From assembly GCF_018130955.1 (NCBI RefSeq), contig NZ_JAFCJM010000013.1, positions 1 to 64,000 on the forward strand: a stretch of DNA of 64,000 bases, given 5' to 3'. Position 1 is the first letter of the stretch; the number at the start of each line of letters is the position of its first letter. The notes under the pieces are model-generated. The model worked only from the letters and a program-made list of their open reading frames with translations. It was not told the origin of the DNA and did no database searches. The position numbers and the translations under genes are program-made. The stretch comes from Bradyrhizobium liaoningense (GTDB lineage Bacteria; Pseudomonadota; Alphaproteobacteria; Rhizobiales; Xanthobacteraceae). Shown here in pieces: positions 1 to 7,579 of the stretch.

Positions 1-3
1 TAG

Positions 4-18
4 CAGGCTGCTGAAGAA
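4..18 (+). repeat. Left terminal inverted repeat of the IS5-family element
   Basis: CAGGCTGCTGAAGAA matches the inward reading of the right end at 14 of 15 positions. Confidence 0.85.
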
Positions 19-106
19 GTCTCGATTTTGTGTGATTTAGGTCTTTTTGCAGGGGCGCGTCGAGATCGGATGTCGGACAAACGAGCTGGGGCGCTGTCGC
101 TTTGTC

Positions 107-1225
107 TCAGGCGACGGCTGGAGCCGGTAGTTTTGGAATGCGGATCAGATTGTAGGCAGCGACCGCAAACGTGAACACCGCACTGGCCTTGGCAAGTCCT
201 CGCACCTTGACCTGACCGAGCCCGGCCTGCGCCTTGATCCAGCCGAACACTTCCTCGATCCGCTTGCGCGAGATTTGGCTGATCCCGTAGCCCGCATGCC
301 GCGTGGTGCGGCCATCGATCGCCGTCTTGCGGACCACGCCATGCTTGCTGATCGTGCCGTTGATCGCAACGTGCGGCGTCACCTCGCGCTTACGCAAGTG
401 TTGGACAAAAGAGGTCGCGTCGTAGGCCTTGTCCGCACCCAGCGTAATGCGACGCTTTTGCTTCCTCCTCCGGCCTTTCCGGCGATCGACCATGGTCAGC
501 GCCGCTTCCCGTTCCGCCGTCCCCGTCGCGTGTGTCAGCGTCGCATCGACCGCAAGCCCGTTGCGGTTCTCCATCAGAACATGCCCCATGAAGCACAGCC
601 GGCTCTCACGGCCAGCCGCCTTGCGATAGAGCCGCGCGTCGGAATCAGTGGTTGAGCTATGGGTCTCATTCGAGCGCTTTTCCTGATGGAAGTTTCGCTC
701 GCCGTTGCGTCCCGACGCCGGAGGCTCGCCAGAGCCATCCTTCGGTCGGAAGCTCTTCATCGACGCCCAGGCATCGATCAGTGTCCCGTCGACCGAGAAG
801 TGCTCGCTCGACAGTAGCTTCTTCACCTGTGGCAAGGCCAGCAGCGCTGCCAGGAACTCGCGCGCCACCTCCGCCTCCAAAAGCCGATCGCGATTGTGGG
901 TGAACACCGTCGCATGCCAAACCTCCGCGTCCATCGACAGCCCCACGAACCAGCGGAACAACAGGTTGTAGCTGATCTGCTCCACCAGCATTCGCTCAGA
1001 GCGTACCGAGAAGAAGGCCTGCAACAGCGTCGCTCGCAGCAGCATCTCTGGCGCAATCGAGGGGCGCCCCGTCGAGGAATAAAGCCTGTCAAAACGCTTG
1101 TTCAGCGAACCCAGCGCCTCATCCACCAATTCCCGGATCGCCCGCAACGGGTGATCCGCCGGAATCCGCCCCTCAAGCCGGACATATGCGAACAAACCTT
1201 CCGACTGGTCGTCCCGTCCTCGCAT
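107..1225 (-). CDS. IS5-family DDE transposase
   Basis: 372 residues, full length for the family. The N-terminal DUF772-like part contains the helix around SYNLLFRWFVGLS, and the C-terminal DDE nuclease domain shows the first Asp in SVDGTLIDAW, the second in LGADKAYD and the Glu in RIEEVFGWIK. It would cut and join the element's inverted repeats. The ATG at 1225 is preferred to an upstream GTG at 1234 because a GGGGTG ribosome site lies 6 bases before it. No frameshift or stop is seen, so the enzyme may be functional. Confidence 0.9.
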   Translation of the reverse strand: MRGRDDQSEGLFAYVRLEGRIPADHPLRAIRELVDEALGSLNKRFDRLYSSTGRPSIAPEMLLRATLLQAFFSVRSERMLVEQISYNLLFRWFVGLSMDAEVWHATVFTHNRDRLLEAEVAREFLAALLALPQVKKLLSSEHFSVDGTLIDAWASMKSFRPKDGSGEPPASGRNGERNFHQEKRSNETHSSTTDSDARLYRKAAGRESRLCFMGHVLMENRNGLAVDATLTHATGTAEREAALTMVDRRKGRRRKQKRRITLGADKAYDATSFVQHLRKREVTPHVAINGTISKHGVVRKTAIDGRTTRHAGYGISQISRKRIEEVFGWIKAQAGLGQVKVRGLAKASAVFTFAVAAYNLIRIPKLPAPAVA

Positions 1226-1286
1226 GCAAATCACCCCGTGCCTTCACTTCCACGGAATCACAGGTCATTATTGCCGTCGAGAACAG

Positions 1287-1301
1287 TTTTTCAGCAGCCT
1301 G
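1287..1301 (-). repeat. Right terminal inverted repeat of the IS5-family element
   Basis: Read on the minus strand this is CAGGCTGCTGAAAAA, pairing with the left end at 14 of 15 positions. It is followed directly by the TTAG target duplicate at 1302-1305. Confidence 0.85.
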
Positions 1302-2387
1302 TTAGTGTGAATTGGCGAAAGCTGGATCGGGGTGGCGAGTAACGATTTGCGCGAATCCGTCCGACGAAATAGTTCTACTGCGCCGAACCCACTCAGCAGC
1401 GCGGAGGCCACCTGCCTGCAGTCTCACGATCGGCTCAGGGCCAATCTCCGACAGGAGAATGCCCATGTGCCCCGATGCCGGAGGCGCTGTTGGCCAAACG
1501 CCCAACCCATTCGCTGACAATGCAGTCCGATCCATATCGCCCCAAAACTGCACGATAACGACACCAGCGGGCGCGCAAGCAGCGAGGTGCATTGCTTCCT
1601 GCGAACCGATACGAGGCTCAGCCGCCGGTCGCAGCGCGACGATGATTGCGTCCCACTCGTCGCGATACACGGCTTGGACGTTGTCGAAGGTGTCCACGCT
1701 CGCTCCAGAGCTCGCGAGACCGGCGCGGAGCGAGCCAATAAAGTCGTTGTCGCACAGCACAGCAATGCGATTCCTGTAAACGGATAGACCGCAGTCGTGG
1801 AGTTGCTTCACGCACAGCGGACCGAGAAACGAGAAGACGTCGACTGACGGGTGGCGCTCGTTCACGCCGACAATCGGAATTCCGCGCCGTAAGCATGCTT
1901 CCATGTCGAGGTCCTCAGGGCGAAATTCCCAGGCCTCAAACATCAAGGCGATGACGGCCTCCCTGGGTAACTCTTCAATGAGCGCAGCGGTAAGGGGCCG
2001 AAGATGGCCGCTGTTCGTCACAATATCCGTTCGATGGAGGATATCCGGGGTAATCTGCTCCAGGACGTCGATGCGATCGGCGACACCGACCGAACCTGCA
2101 AGCTCCAGAGTCTGTCGCCGGGCGTCAGCTGATGTGCCGTGCCGCGTTGGTCTCGTGAAGGCATAGACGCGCCTGGCTCCGGCCATCGCTGCGAGGACGG
2201 CCGTCACGGCATACGCGCCCGTGGCAGCCTCGGTGAGAACTGTTAGTTCCGAAAGGTCCAAGAGAGTTTCCGCAAGGGCTCGGCTCATCAGGGCTCCGAG
2301 ACGCGGCAGTGAGAATCCTGGTCGCAAGGACGTATCGAAGCCAGACTGCAATTGCCTGAATGCTGCTCCGGCCTCGGTTCCGGTCAT
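1302..2387 (-). CDS. Rossmann-like protein of unknown function
   Basis: 361 residues. I do not recognise the family. The middle has an alternating beta/alpha pattern with a Gly/Ala-rich stretch (GAYAVTAVLAAMAGARRVYAF, about residues 57-77) that resembles a dinucleotide- or SAM-binding fold, and a second such unit near RIAVLCDNDFIGSL. No signal peptide or membrane segment is visible. The start at 2387 is chosen because AAAGGCAG lies just before it; a longer frame runs upstream to 2612 through AT-rich sequence without a ribosome site. The TAA stop is made of bases 1302-1304, inside the target duplication of the adjoining insertion sequence, so the coding region ends exactly where the element begins and appears intact. 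Confidence 0.7.
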   Translation of the reverse strand: MTGTEAGAAFRQLQSGFDTSLRPGFSLPRLGALMSRALAETLLDLSELTVLTEAATGAYAVTAVLAAMAGARRVYAFTRPTRHGTSADARRQTLELAGSVGVADRIDVLEQITPDILHRTDIVTNSGHLRPLTAALIEELPREAVIALMFEAWEFRPEDLDMEACLRRGIPIVGVNERHPSVDVFSFLGPLCVKQLHDCGLSVYRNRIAVLCDNDFIGSLRAGLASSGASVDTFDNVQAVYRDEWDAIIVALRPAAEPRIGSQEAMHLAACAPAGVVIVQFWGDMDRTALSANGLGVWPTAPPASGHMGILLSEIGPEPIVRLQAGGLRAAEWVRRSRTISSDGFAQIVTRHPDPAFANSH

Positions 2388-2739
2388 AAACTGCCTTTCG
2401 CGCTCGCCACTCGGGATAGCGGTGCTTTTGTGCGCGGCATTTGTAGTCGAACTGCCCTGAGCCCGCGCTGAATTGGATTTTGAGCGAAGATAATTCGAAA
2501 TCAATCGATCTGGTTTAAAATTATAATGGTGCTGATTTAAAAATGTCAAATGGACGGGCCAGGATCGCGCGCCCCGCGAGCTGCCGGTTAGGCGCCTCGC
2601 TGGGCTGCACACAATAAGGGATCTTGGCTACGGCGCCACATGCGGGCTGGTAATTAAATTGTTATATTAACACATTTAACTTGCGGCACGTCCATGCTGA
2701 ACCTATTTTTGGTCGGCCGATGATCGCAGGATGACGCCG
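2388..2739. other. AT-rich intergenic region upstream of a small Tat peptide gene
   Basis: No gene is supported here. Bases about 2475-2540 and 2650-2685 are strikingly AT-rich for this GC-rich window (for example TTAAATTGTTATATTAACAC). It separates two divergent genes and probably holds promoters for both. AT-rich DNA is the preferred target of H-NS family proteins, one of which is encoded 0.6 kb away. Confidence 0.5.
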
Positions 2740-2961
2740 ATGCCCCGCCTCGATACCGACAGTGAAGACCGTCGCGAGTTCTTGAAGAACTGCGGAAGGT
2801 TTGCCGCCGTCACTCCTCCCGCTATGACCCTGTTGCTCTCCACTTCTCTGACCTCGACCGCCATCGCGGGTTCGGGGGGCAAAATTGTGCAAGGCAACAA
2901 TGGCGGAGGCAACGGCGGCGGCGACGGCAGTCCAAACGGCAAAGAGGATATCACTCGCTGA
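2740..2961 (+). CDS. Small Tat-exported Gly/Asn-rich peptide (cassette copy A)
   Basis: 73 residues. The N-terminus carries a twin-arginine type signal: DRREFLKNCGRF followed by a hydrophobic stretch ending in TSTAIA-GSGG, where AIA is a good signal peptidase site. The mature part is only about 30 residues, rich in Gly and Asn, with no recognisable domain. The first 45 residues are close to those of the protein at 5618-6094, so the two are paralogues that differ in their mature tails. The ATG at 2740 is chosen over 2731 because AGGA sits 8 bases before it. Function is unknown; an export role is inferred from the signal. Its neighbours encode an H-NS protein and a coiled-coil protein on the other strand. 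Confidence 0.68.
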   Translation: MPRLDTDSEDRREFLKNCGRFAAVTPPAMTLLLSTSLTSTAIAGSGGKIVQGNNGGGNGGGDGSPNGKEDITR

Positions 2962-3030
2962 AGTCCCGCGGCCCGATGGGACGGCGCTGACGGTCGAGGC
3001 TCGACGGTCCACGTGAGGACGCTGTCGCGC

Positions 3031-3372
3031 TCAGCCGGTGCGACGACGCTTCTGGCCCGATGGTCGGTCGATCAGCAGATCGTTCAGCTTCTTGCCGGCG
3101 CGAAGCTGGGCCTTGAGCCACCGAGGTTGCTTCCCCCGACCTGACCAGGTCTCCGACGGATTCTTGGGGTTTTGGTACTTCGGCAGCACCGGCGGGTAGG
3201 GGCGGCGTGCGCGCTCTTGAGGCTGAGCGCCGGCGGTTCCCTCAATCCTGCGCAGCCGGTCCTCAAGCTTGGCCTTTTCCGCCGCCATTCTGCGGCTAAG
3301 AACGGTCGTTACCTCATCATAGAGCTCCCATAGCGCGGCCGTGCTCATTGACGCCCAGTCGTCTTTCTCCAT
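3031..3372 (-). CDS. H-NS family nucleoid-associated protein
   Basis: 113 residues. The N-terminal part (ALWELYDEVTTVLSRRM and the following KAKLEDRLRRIEG) is the helical oligomerisation region of H-NS relatives. The C-terminal part carries the family's DNA-binding signature, YQNPKNPSETWSGRGKQPRW, followed by a basic tail. Such proteins bind AT-rich DNA and silence it. The start is uncertain: 3372 gives MEKDDW, 3348 gives MSTAALWE; no strong ribosome site separates them. It lies downstream of a coiled-coil gene on the same strand and converges with the small Tat peptide gene. Confidence 0.85.
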   Translation of the reverse strand: MEKDDWASMSTAALWELYDEVTTVLSRRMAAEKAKLEDRLRRIEGTAGAQPQERARRPYPPVLPKYQNPKNPSETWSGRGKQPRWLKAQLRAGKKLNDLLIDRPSGQKRRRTG

Positions 3373-3495
3373 GGAAGCCCGTCCCCAACTACTTCCCGTC
3401 CCCAAACAGCAGGGGATTATCAGGTCGAACCGGGGTCGGGCAAGCATGATCCGCTGGGTTGGCTGCTTCCGCGCGTGGTGCGATGCACGCGCCGT

Positions 3496-3681
3496 TCAGC
3501 GGGTCTGCCCGCGCCTCCGACCGGGCAAGTGCCTTCCGTGCGACCCGCGCCGGTTGGCCCTTCTCCCCTTGCTGACCAGCCGGTGCTCGGCCTCCAGCAC
3601 TCGGTTACGCAAGTTCTGCAATTCGGTGAATTGTACGACGAGGGCTTGATGTGCTTGACGCAGAACAATTGAAGAATACAT
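3496..3681 (-). CDS. Short coiled-coil protein (cassette copy A)
   Basis: 61 residues. The core VLRQAHQALVVQFTELQNLR continues into NRVLEAEHRL and gives a regular heptad-like helix; the C-terminus is very basic (GRRANRRGSHGRHLPGRRRG). The core aligns with the 62-residue protein at 6242-6430 (VLRERLQSLASELAELESLR then GRVAKAEQ), which also sits next to a Tat peptide and an H-NS type gene. That conservation across two copies is the main evidence that this short frame is a real gene. The ATG at 3681 has a weak TAGGTG site upstream. No known family; a partner or modulator role with H-NS is inference. Confidence 0.55.
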   Translation of the reverse strand: MYSSIVLRQAHQALVVQFTELQNLRNRVLEAEHRLVSKGRRANRRGSHGRHLPGRRRGQTR

Positions 3682-4461
3682 CGGAACACCTACTCGAAAC
3701 TACTCGGTGAAATCTTGGAACCGTACCCGGCGGAATGAAAGATTTCGATCGAACCTGGCTGATGGGGCCTCACCATGCAAAATGGGTGATTTAGGTTCTG
3801 ATTTCGTCAAGAGCTTCTCGGTTGCAACCGATGTGGCATAAGGCGTGTAAAAATTTCTGCTGTTCCATGGAACCCTCCCTGCAGGGCATTGGACCGGAAT
3901 TGAAGAGAAATTGGAGCTATATTCTTGTTGGCGTGAATAGCCTTGGTTTGTGGATAGTCTTACTTTTGACCGCCTCCCTATGGCTCTGGCGTCGCCAGGC
4001 AGCGTTGCTGCGGCTAGAATTATCCGAATGTTAGATTCGAATTCGGAATGCCCATATATGCCGTTGGTAATAGATGGCGGCCAACCCGAAGAGCAGAATG
4101 CCTTTCATCTTCAAGGGTCCGCAAACAGGGCGCCGGTTGCAATTTCATGCGAATATCCCATTTGATGATTTGCCTCTGCTCTGAAGAGAATCCGACGTTT
4201 TCCTCGATGAATGCGCGCTTTTTGCAGTTTGTTGCGTAGCCGCATTCCTACGGGGGTGGTCGTTGTCCCGTAAGCGAGCTATTATTCGGTTTGCTATCGG
4301 ACGTTGTGGCCGCCGGAGAGGAACGGACGCGGTGCGACATTTTTGCTGCCAAGACGGAAACCAATGGAGTGGTTAATGCCCGCCTGCGCGACGCCCGAAA
4401 ATTTCTTCCACTCGGATTAAGTCGTTGCGCGTGGGGTTTTAACTGAAAATAGGCTGGGAGT
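3682..4461. other. AT-richer intergenic stretch with one doubtful small ORF
   Basis: About 780 bases without a well supported gene, with lower GC than the surroundings. It contains a possible small membrane protein at 3867-4034, described separately. An interrupted dyad, TACGGG at 4249-4254 and CCCGTA at 4267-4272, lies about 190 bases before the response regulator gene and might be a regulator site; this is weak. Otherwise I see nothing coding. Confidence 0.4.
3867..4034 (+). CDS. Possible small single-span membrane protein
   Basis: 55 residues from ATG 3867. One convincing hydrophobic segment (YILVGVNSLGLWIVLLLTAS) is followed by WLWRRQ, a positive-inside pattern. There is no good ribosome binding site, no homologue I recognise and no conserved context, so it may be chance. 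It is listed because the membrane segment is unusually well formed for a random frame. Confidence 0.25.
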   Translation: MEPSLQGIGPELKRNWSYILVGVNSLGLWIVLLLTASLWLWRRQAALLRLELSEC

Positions 4462-5151
4462 ATGCGCGGAACCAGAATAGTCATCGCAGACCGACATCCG
4501 ATCGTGCTGCAAGGGCTCACGAGTGTCCTCGCGGCGCGACCTGATTTTGCGATCGTTGCGTCTTGCAGCGACGGCGCAAGCTGTATCGAGGCAATCCGGG
4601 TCCTGGAACCGGATATCGCCCTGCTCGACGTCGCGATGCCCGATATCAGCGCCCCGGAAATGCTCGCCCTTGCAAGCTCGGGCCGGTTCGGTACCCGCGT
4701 TGTATTTTTCACCGCTTTGGCGGAAAACCGCAACCTGACCGACCTGGCTGCGCAGGGGGTCTGCACCGTCGTCACGAAAGATGCGACACCGGAGGTGCTG
4801 ATTGACGTCCTGCGCCGGGTTGCGCAGGGGCAGGCTCAGCCGTCCCTCTCGCCGGACGTCCCCGAGCCTCCGGTAAGCGAGGAGAAGTCCCTCCTGACCC
4901 AGTTGACGGATCGGGAGCGGCAGATCATGCGGCTGGTGTCGGAGGGGCTGTCGAACAAGGAGGTTGGGCGCCTTCTGAATATCACCGATGGCACCATCAA
5001 AGTGCATCTTCATCACATTTTCCAGAAGCTCGATATCAGCAATCGTACCGTGCTCGCGGCATTGGCGATCTCCCAGAACGAGTTGTCGCTCGCGCCGCGC
5101 GAGAGCCAGCCTTCTGGTCCATGGCCGAAAGACTCCGCCAACACGAAATAG
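4462..5151 (+). CDS. NarL/FixJ-family response regulator
   Basis: 229 residues. The N-terminal receiver domain (about 1-120) has the acidic start RIVIADRHP, the phosphoacceptor Asp in IALLDVAMPD, the Thr in VVFFTAL and the Lys in VVTKDA. The C-terminal LuxR-type helix-turn-helix has LTDRERQIMRLVSEGLSNKE and the recognition region TVKVHL-like TIKVHLHHIFQKL. It is a cytoplasmic transcription factor normally driven by a sensor kinase, but no kinase gene is adjacent. The start is supported by GGGAG before the ATG. It lies between the two Tat-peptide/H-NS cassettes, so it may control them, which is inference. Confidence 0.93.
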   Translation: MRGTRIVIADRHPIVLQGLTSVLAARPDFAIVASCSDGASCIEAIRVLEPDIALLDVAMPDISAPEMLALASSGRFGTRVVFFTALAENRNLTDLAAQGVCTVVTKDATPEVLIDVLRRVAQGQAQPSLSPDVPEPPVSEEKSLLTQLTDRERQIMRLVSEGLSNKEVGRLLNITDGTIKVHLHHIFQKLDISNRTVLAALAISQNELSLAPRESQPSGPWPKDSANTK

Positions 5152-5195
5152 CGTGCAGCTTGCGGTTCTCGGTTTCCGACCCGGGATATCTCTCT

Positions 5196-5462
5196 TTACC
5201 GAGAGGGATCGACTGATCCGGCGAGGTGCTCAACCAGGTTGCCGCAGGCCTCTTCGGCTTCCGCCAAGGTCGGGAAGGGCGAGCCGGTGATCTTGATTGC
5301 CCCCTTATTTTGGTAGAGCGGCCGCCAGCTGGCCATGTAGCCAGAGCGCCCGTGAAAGCCGGGACCGGTACGGCTCCCAAAACTGATCACAAAGGAGAAG
5401 CCGTCCCTGCTCGCGCTCCATAACTCCATGCCCTCCAGCGGTCGGTGAAATTGCAGGATCAT
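5196..5462 (-). CDS. Small hypothetical protein
   Basis: 88 residues, no signal peptide or membrane segment. The sequence alternates short beta-like stretches (ELWSASRDGFSFVISFG) with a C-terminal helix (FPTLAEAEEACGNLVEHLAG), consistent with a compact alpha/beta fold. I do not recognise a family. It converges with the response regulator. The start is uncertain because the ribosome site is weak; Met12 is an alternative. Confidence 0.45.
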   Translation of the reverse strand: MILQFHRPLEGMELWSASRDGFSFVISFGSRTGPGFHGRSGYMASWRPLYQNKGAIKITGSPFPTLAEAEEACGNLVEHLAGSVDPSR

Positions 5463-5494
5463 GGCCAGTCGTCCATTCCGCCCGGTCTGACGAT

Positions 5495-5610
5495 TGAAAT
5501 TTGAAACACCTAATTCAAGTTCACGTCTTGCTCGATTTAAGTCGATAATATCTTCATTGCTTTCTAATTTAAAGTGATATAATAATTAAATGCTAAATTA
5601 TTAATTACGA
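5495..5610. promoter_or_regulatory. AT-rich promoter region of Tat peptide copy B
   Basis: The 115 bases before the gene at 5618 are strongly AT-rich, with runs such as AATTTAAAGTGATATAATAA near 5568-5587. This mirrors the AT-rich leader before the paralogue at 2740 and is a plausible H-NS target. A particular -35/-10 pair cannot be fixed by eye, though TATAAT occurs within it at about 5578-5583. Confidence 0.4.
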
Positions 5611-5617
5611 GGACGCT

Positions 5618-6094
5618 ATGGGCCTGCAAGACAGCGAGGAGGACGACAGGAGGCAATTCTTGCAGGCTTGCGGAAGGTTCGCGGTCGTTACGTCGCCGGC
5701 GGTGACCCTGCTCTTGTCGACGTCGCTGACGTCAACAGCCATCGCGAGTTCCGGCGGGCGCAATGTGCGAAGTGATCCTGGCGATGGGGGATCATCATTC
5801 TTTGACAATGATCGTCCGTCTTCCGGGGGATCATCGCAATTTTCAGGCGCATCCAGTGGAGGGTCATCTGTGCCTCGCGGCGCACCCGGCGGCCGTTCTA
5901 GCACCGCCGCGTCTGCAGGCGGGTCCTCTGGCGGTTCGGCGTCTGGTGGAGCCTCTTCCGCGACCATCGGAAAGACCGTTGCATCAGGAGGCGGCGGCGG
6001 TTGTCGGGACGAGGACGACAAGTCACGGGACGAAGACGAAAGAGACTGCAAGGAAGTCAATGTGCGAGTTTCGTCGACCGGATCGGAGCAATAA
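5618..6094 (+). CDS. Tat-exported Ser/Gly-rich protein (cassette copy B)
   Basis: 158 residues. Residues 1-45 repeat the signal region of the peptide at 2740-2961: DDRRQFLQACGRF, then a hydrophobic stretch with LLLSTSLTSTAIA and a cleavage site before SSGG. The mature part is low-complexity Ser/Gly with repeated GGSS units, ending in an acidic segment flanked by two cysteines (CRDEDDKSRDEDERDC) that could form a loop or bind metal. AGGA lies 6 bases before the ATG. The same strand continues with the coiled-coil gene and the H-NS-like gene. Function unknown; extracytoplasmic location is inferred from the twin-arginine signal. Confidence 0.72.
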   Translation: MGLQDSEEDDRRQFLQACGRFAVVTSPAVTLLLSTSLTSTAIASSGGRNVRSDPGDGGSSFFDNDRPSSGGSSQFSGASSGGSSVPRGAPGGRSSTAASAGGSSGGSASGGASSATIGKTVASGGGGGCRDEDDKSRDEDERDCKEVNVRVSSTGSEQ

Positions 6095-6241
6095 GCCGGT
6101 TGGTCTTGATGCGCTGCAGCCTCGTTGCTGCCACGCATCCTGCCAAAGGCTGGTGCGTCTCTCCAGTGCGTTTGCCAATTTTTCCGATCGCTCGGTGTTG
6201 AGCGGAGTCTCCTGGCCAGTTCAGTTACTGGGAGCATTGCA

Positions 6242-6430
6242 ATGAGAACCCGCGGTGGAGCGGATAGTGCTGCTGTCGTTCTTCGCGAGCGTCTCCAATC
6301 GCTCGCTTCCGAGCTTGCCGAGCTTGAAAGTCTCAGAGGCCGAGTAGCGAAGGCCGAGCAGATAGCCGCCAGACCAACCGGCGCAGCTCTCATCGACCAA
6401 TCGGTACGTCTTCTGCGGCAGATGCACTGA
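6242..6430 (+). CDS. Short coiled-coil protein (cassette copy B)
   Basis: 62 residues from ATG 6242, preceded by GGGAG at a normal distance. The centre (VLRERLQSLASELAELESLR, then GRVAKAEQ) is a strongly predicted amphipathic helix. It aligns with the protein at 3496-3681, and both lie in a set with a small Tat peptide and an H-NS type gene. No family recognised. Its small size and helical character suggest oligomerisation or pairing with the neighbouring H-NS-like chain, but that is inference. Confidence 0.55.
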   Translation: MRTRGGADSAAVVLRERLQSLASELAELESLRGRVAKAEQIAARPTGAALIDQSVRLLRQMH

Positions 6431-6579
6431 ACCGGCTTTGGTTTCCGGTCCGGAGGATGGGCCGGATCACCTGTTGAGTTGAAATGTCGCCCGCATCCTG
6501 TGATGCGCAACCGTGGATTAGTTGCCTCTTCCCATCCCAATGGGGCTACGTAGCAAGCGACCATGATTCGGGGGGGATC

Positions 6580-6762
6580 ATGCACCAACAGCAATTCGTG
6601 CAACAGCAATTCGAGCAGATGTCGATTGATGAACTATGGGTTCTTCATAGGCAGGTGGAGTCAGTTCTCGAAGAAAGGCTGATCGCCAAGAAGCACCAGC
6701 TCGAAAAGCAACTCGAGCAATTGCGTCAGCGGGGCGTCAACGACAGCAGATCTGGAAATTAG
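6580..6762 (+). CDS. Truncated H-NS-like protein, oligomerisation domain only
   Basis: 60 residues. MSIDELWVLHRQVESVLEER and the following charged helix (KKHQLEKQLEQLRQRG) match the N-terminal oligomerisation region of alphaproteobacterial H-NS, as in the complete protein at 3031-3372 (MSTAALWELYDEVTTVLSRR). The DNA-binding half with its NPxNPSETWSGRG signature is missing, and none of the frames after the stop encodes it, so this is not a simple frameshift. Free N-terminal H-NS fragments are known in enterobacteria as antagonists (H-NST). A similar dominant-negative role is inferred here. The start follows a GGGGGG run. Confidence 0.65.
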   Translation: MHQQQFVQQQFEQMSIDELWVLHRQVESVLEERLIAKKHQLEKQLEQLRQRGVNDSRSGN

Positions 6763-6952
6763 TTCTGCCATGCCGGATTCCATTGCGTGGTGTCGCGTTG
6801 GCAATTGCGACGTCAGCGGCTCAAGGCCGGGATCGCACCTTGCCGCAATCCGTAACAATCAACCTGCGTTCTGAAGCGAACATCCCCGCACGCGGCAGAT
6901 GCCGCGCGTGAGTGACAGCGGACGGGGGCAGGCATCGGCGCCGATCGCGCGA
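6763..6952. other. Convergent intergenic gap with a GC-rich dyad
   Basis: No gene. A GC-rich inverted repeat at 6889-6910 (core GCGGCA-GA-TGCCGC) lies between the ends of two convergent genes and may act as a bidirectional terminator, though no T-run follows. Confidence 0.4.
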
Positions 6953-7534
6953 TTATGGCTGCTTCCCGAACGCGGCGAGGATCTGCAGCAATTGCTTGTG
7001 GCCGCCAGCGCCGACCTTCTTCATCAGCCGCTTCTCGTGCTCCTGGACGAGGGCCTCGGCGCGCTCGAGCAGGGCCTTTCCGTCCGACGTCAGATAGAGC
7101 GCATGGGATCGGCGGTCGGTCTTCGACGGCGTGCGATCGAGCAGGCCTCTGGATTCCAGTCCGTCCAGCATCGGAACGAGCGCCGACCGAACGACGCCCA
7201 GGACCTGCGATAACGCCATCTGCGACAGGCCGGGGTTTTCCGCCACGATCGTCAGGATCGAAAAGTGAACCGGCCGCAATTGGAGCGGGCCGAGCGTCGC
7301 ATTGAAGTCCTCGAACACCCAGAGCTGGGCCTGCCGGATCAAATAGCCCGCAAGGCCATTCAGCTTCTTCAGGCTGACAGGCGACTCGCTGGCGCGATCA
7401 ACCTGTTGCGGCCGCGTGTCCGCCCGCGCTCCCTGTCTGCGGGCCGCTATCGGCGCTGCCGAACGAAGCTTCTGGTCGGACACGCTTTTCCTTTGATCCG
7501 TTTGCGCGAGGCCCGTTCTTCGCTTGGTTCGCAT
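6953..7534 (-). CDS. MarR-family transcriptional regulator
   Basis: 193 residues, with a 50-residue basic leader before the usual MarR core. The winged helix-turn-helix spans about 95-155 and includes LSQMALSQVLGVVRSALVPM, the helix GLESRGLL and the wing tip SKTDRRSHALYLT with its typical DRR. MarR proteins are dimeric, often ligand-responsive repressors. It is divergent from the autotransporter esterase gene with only 45 bases between, so it probably controls that gene and itself. The start at 7534 is uncertain; a later start would remove the basic leader. Confidence 0.85.
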   Translation of the reverse strand: MRTKRRTGLAQTDQRKSVSDQKLRSAAPIAARRQGARADTRPQQVDRASESPVSLKKLNGLAGYLIRQAQLWVFEDFNATLGPLQLRPVHFSILTIVAENPGLSQMALSQVLGVVRSALVPMLDGLESRGLLDRTPSKTDRRSHALYLTSDGKALLERAEALVQEHEKRLMKKVGAGGHKQLLQILAAFGKQP

Positions 7535-7579
7535 TGCGGCGCAAATGGACAAGCGCGGGGGCAAAAGGGGAGGAGCGCC

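Larger units (their letters stand above)
4..1301 (-). mobile_element. Complete IS5-family insertion sequence
   Basis: The element is bounded by imperfect 15-bp inverted repeats (CAGGCTGCTGAAGAA on the left, CAGGCTGCTGAAAAA read inward from the right) and carries one full-length transposase. The right flank reads TTAG and the left flank visible in the window reads TAG, which fits a 4-bp YTAR target duplication typical of IS5 relatives; the first base would lie outside the window. The intact reading frame and well matched ends suggest a recent, possibly active copy. Confidence 0.88.

Noticed and set aside
5888..6010. Ser/Gly-rich repeats as a DNA satellite or CRISPR-like array
   Set aside because: The GGSS units vary at the DNA level, are in frame within a coding sequence and have no regular spacers. 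No CRISPR array was found in the window.
6763..6880. A frameshift hiding the DNA-binding half of the short H-NS-like protein
   Set aside because: None of the three forward frames after the stop encodes anything like the SETWSGRG signature.
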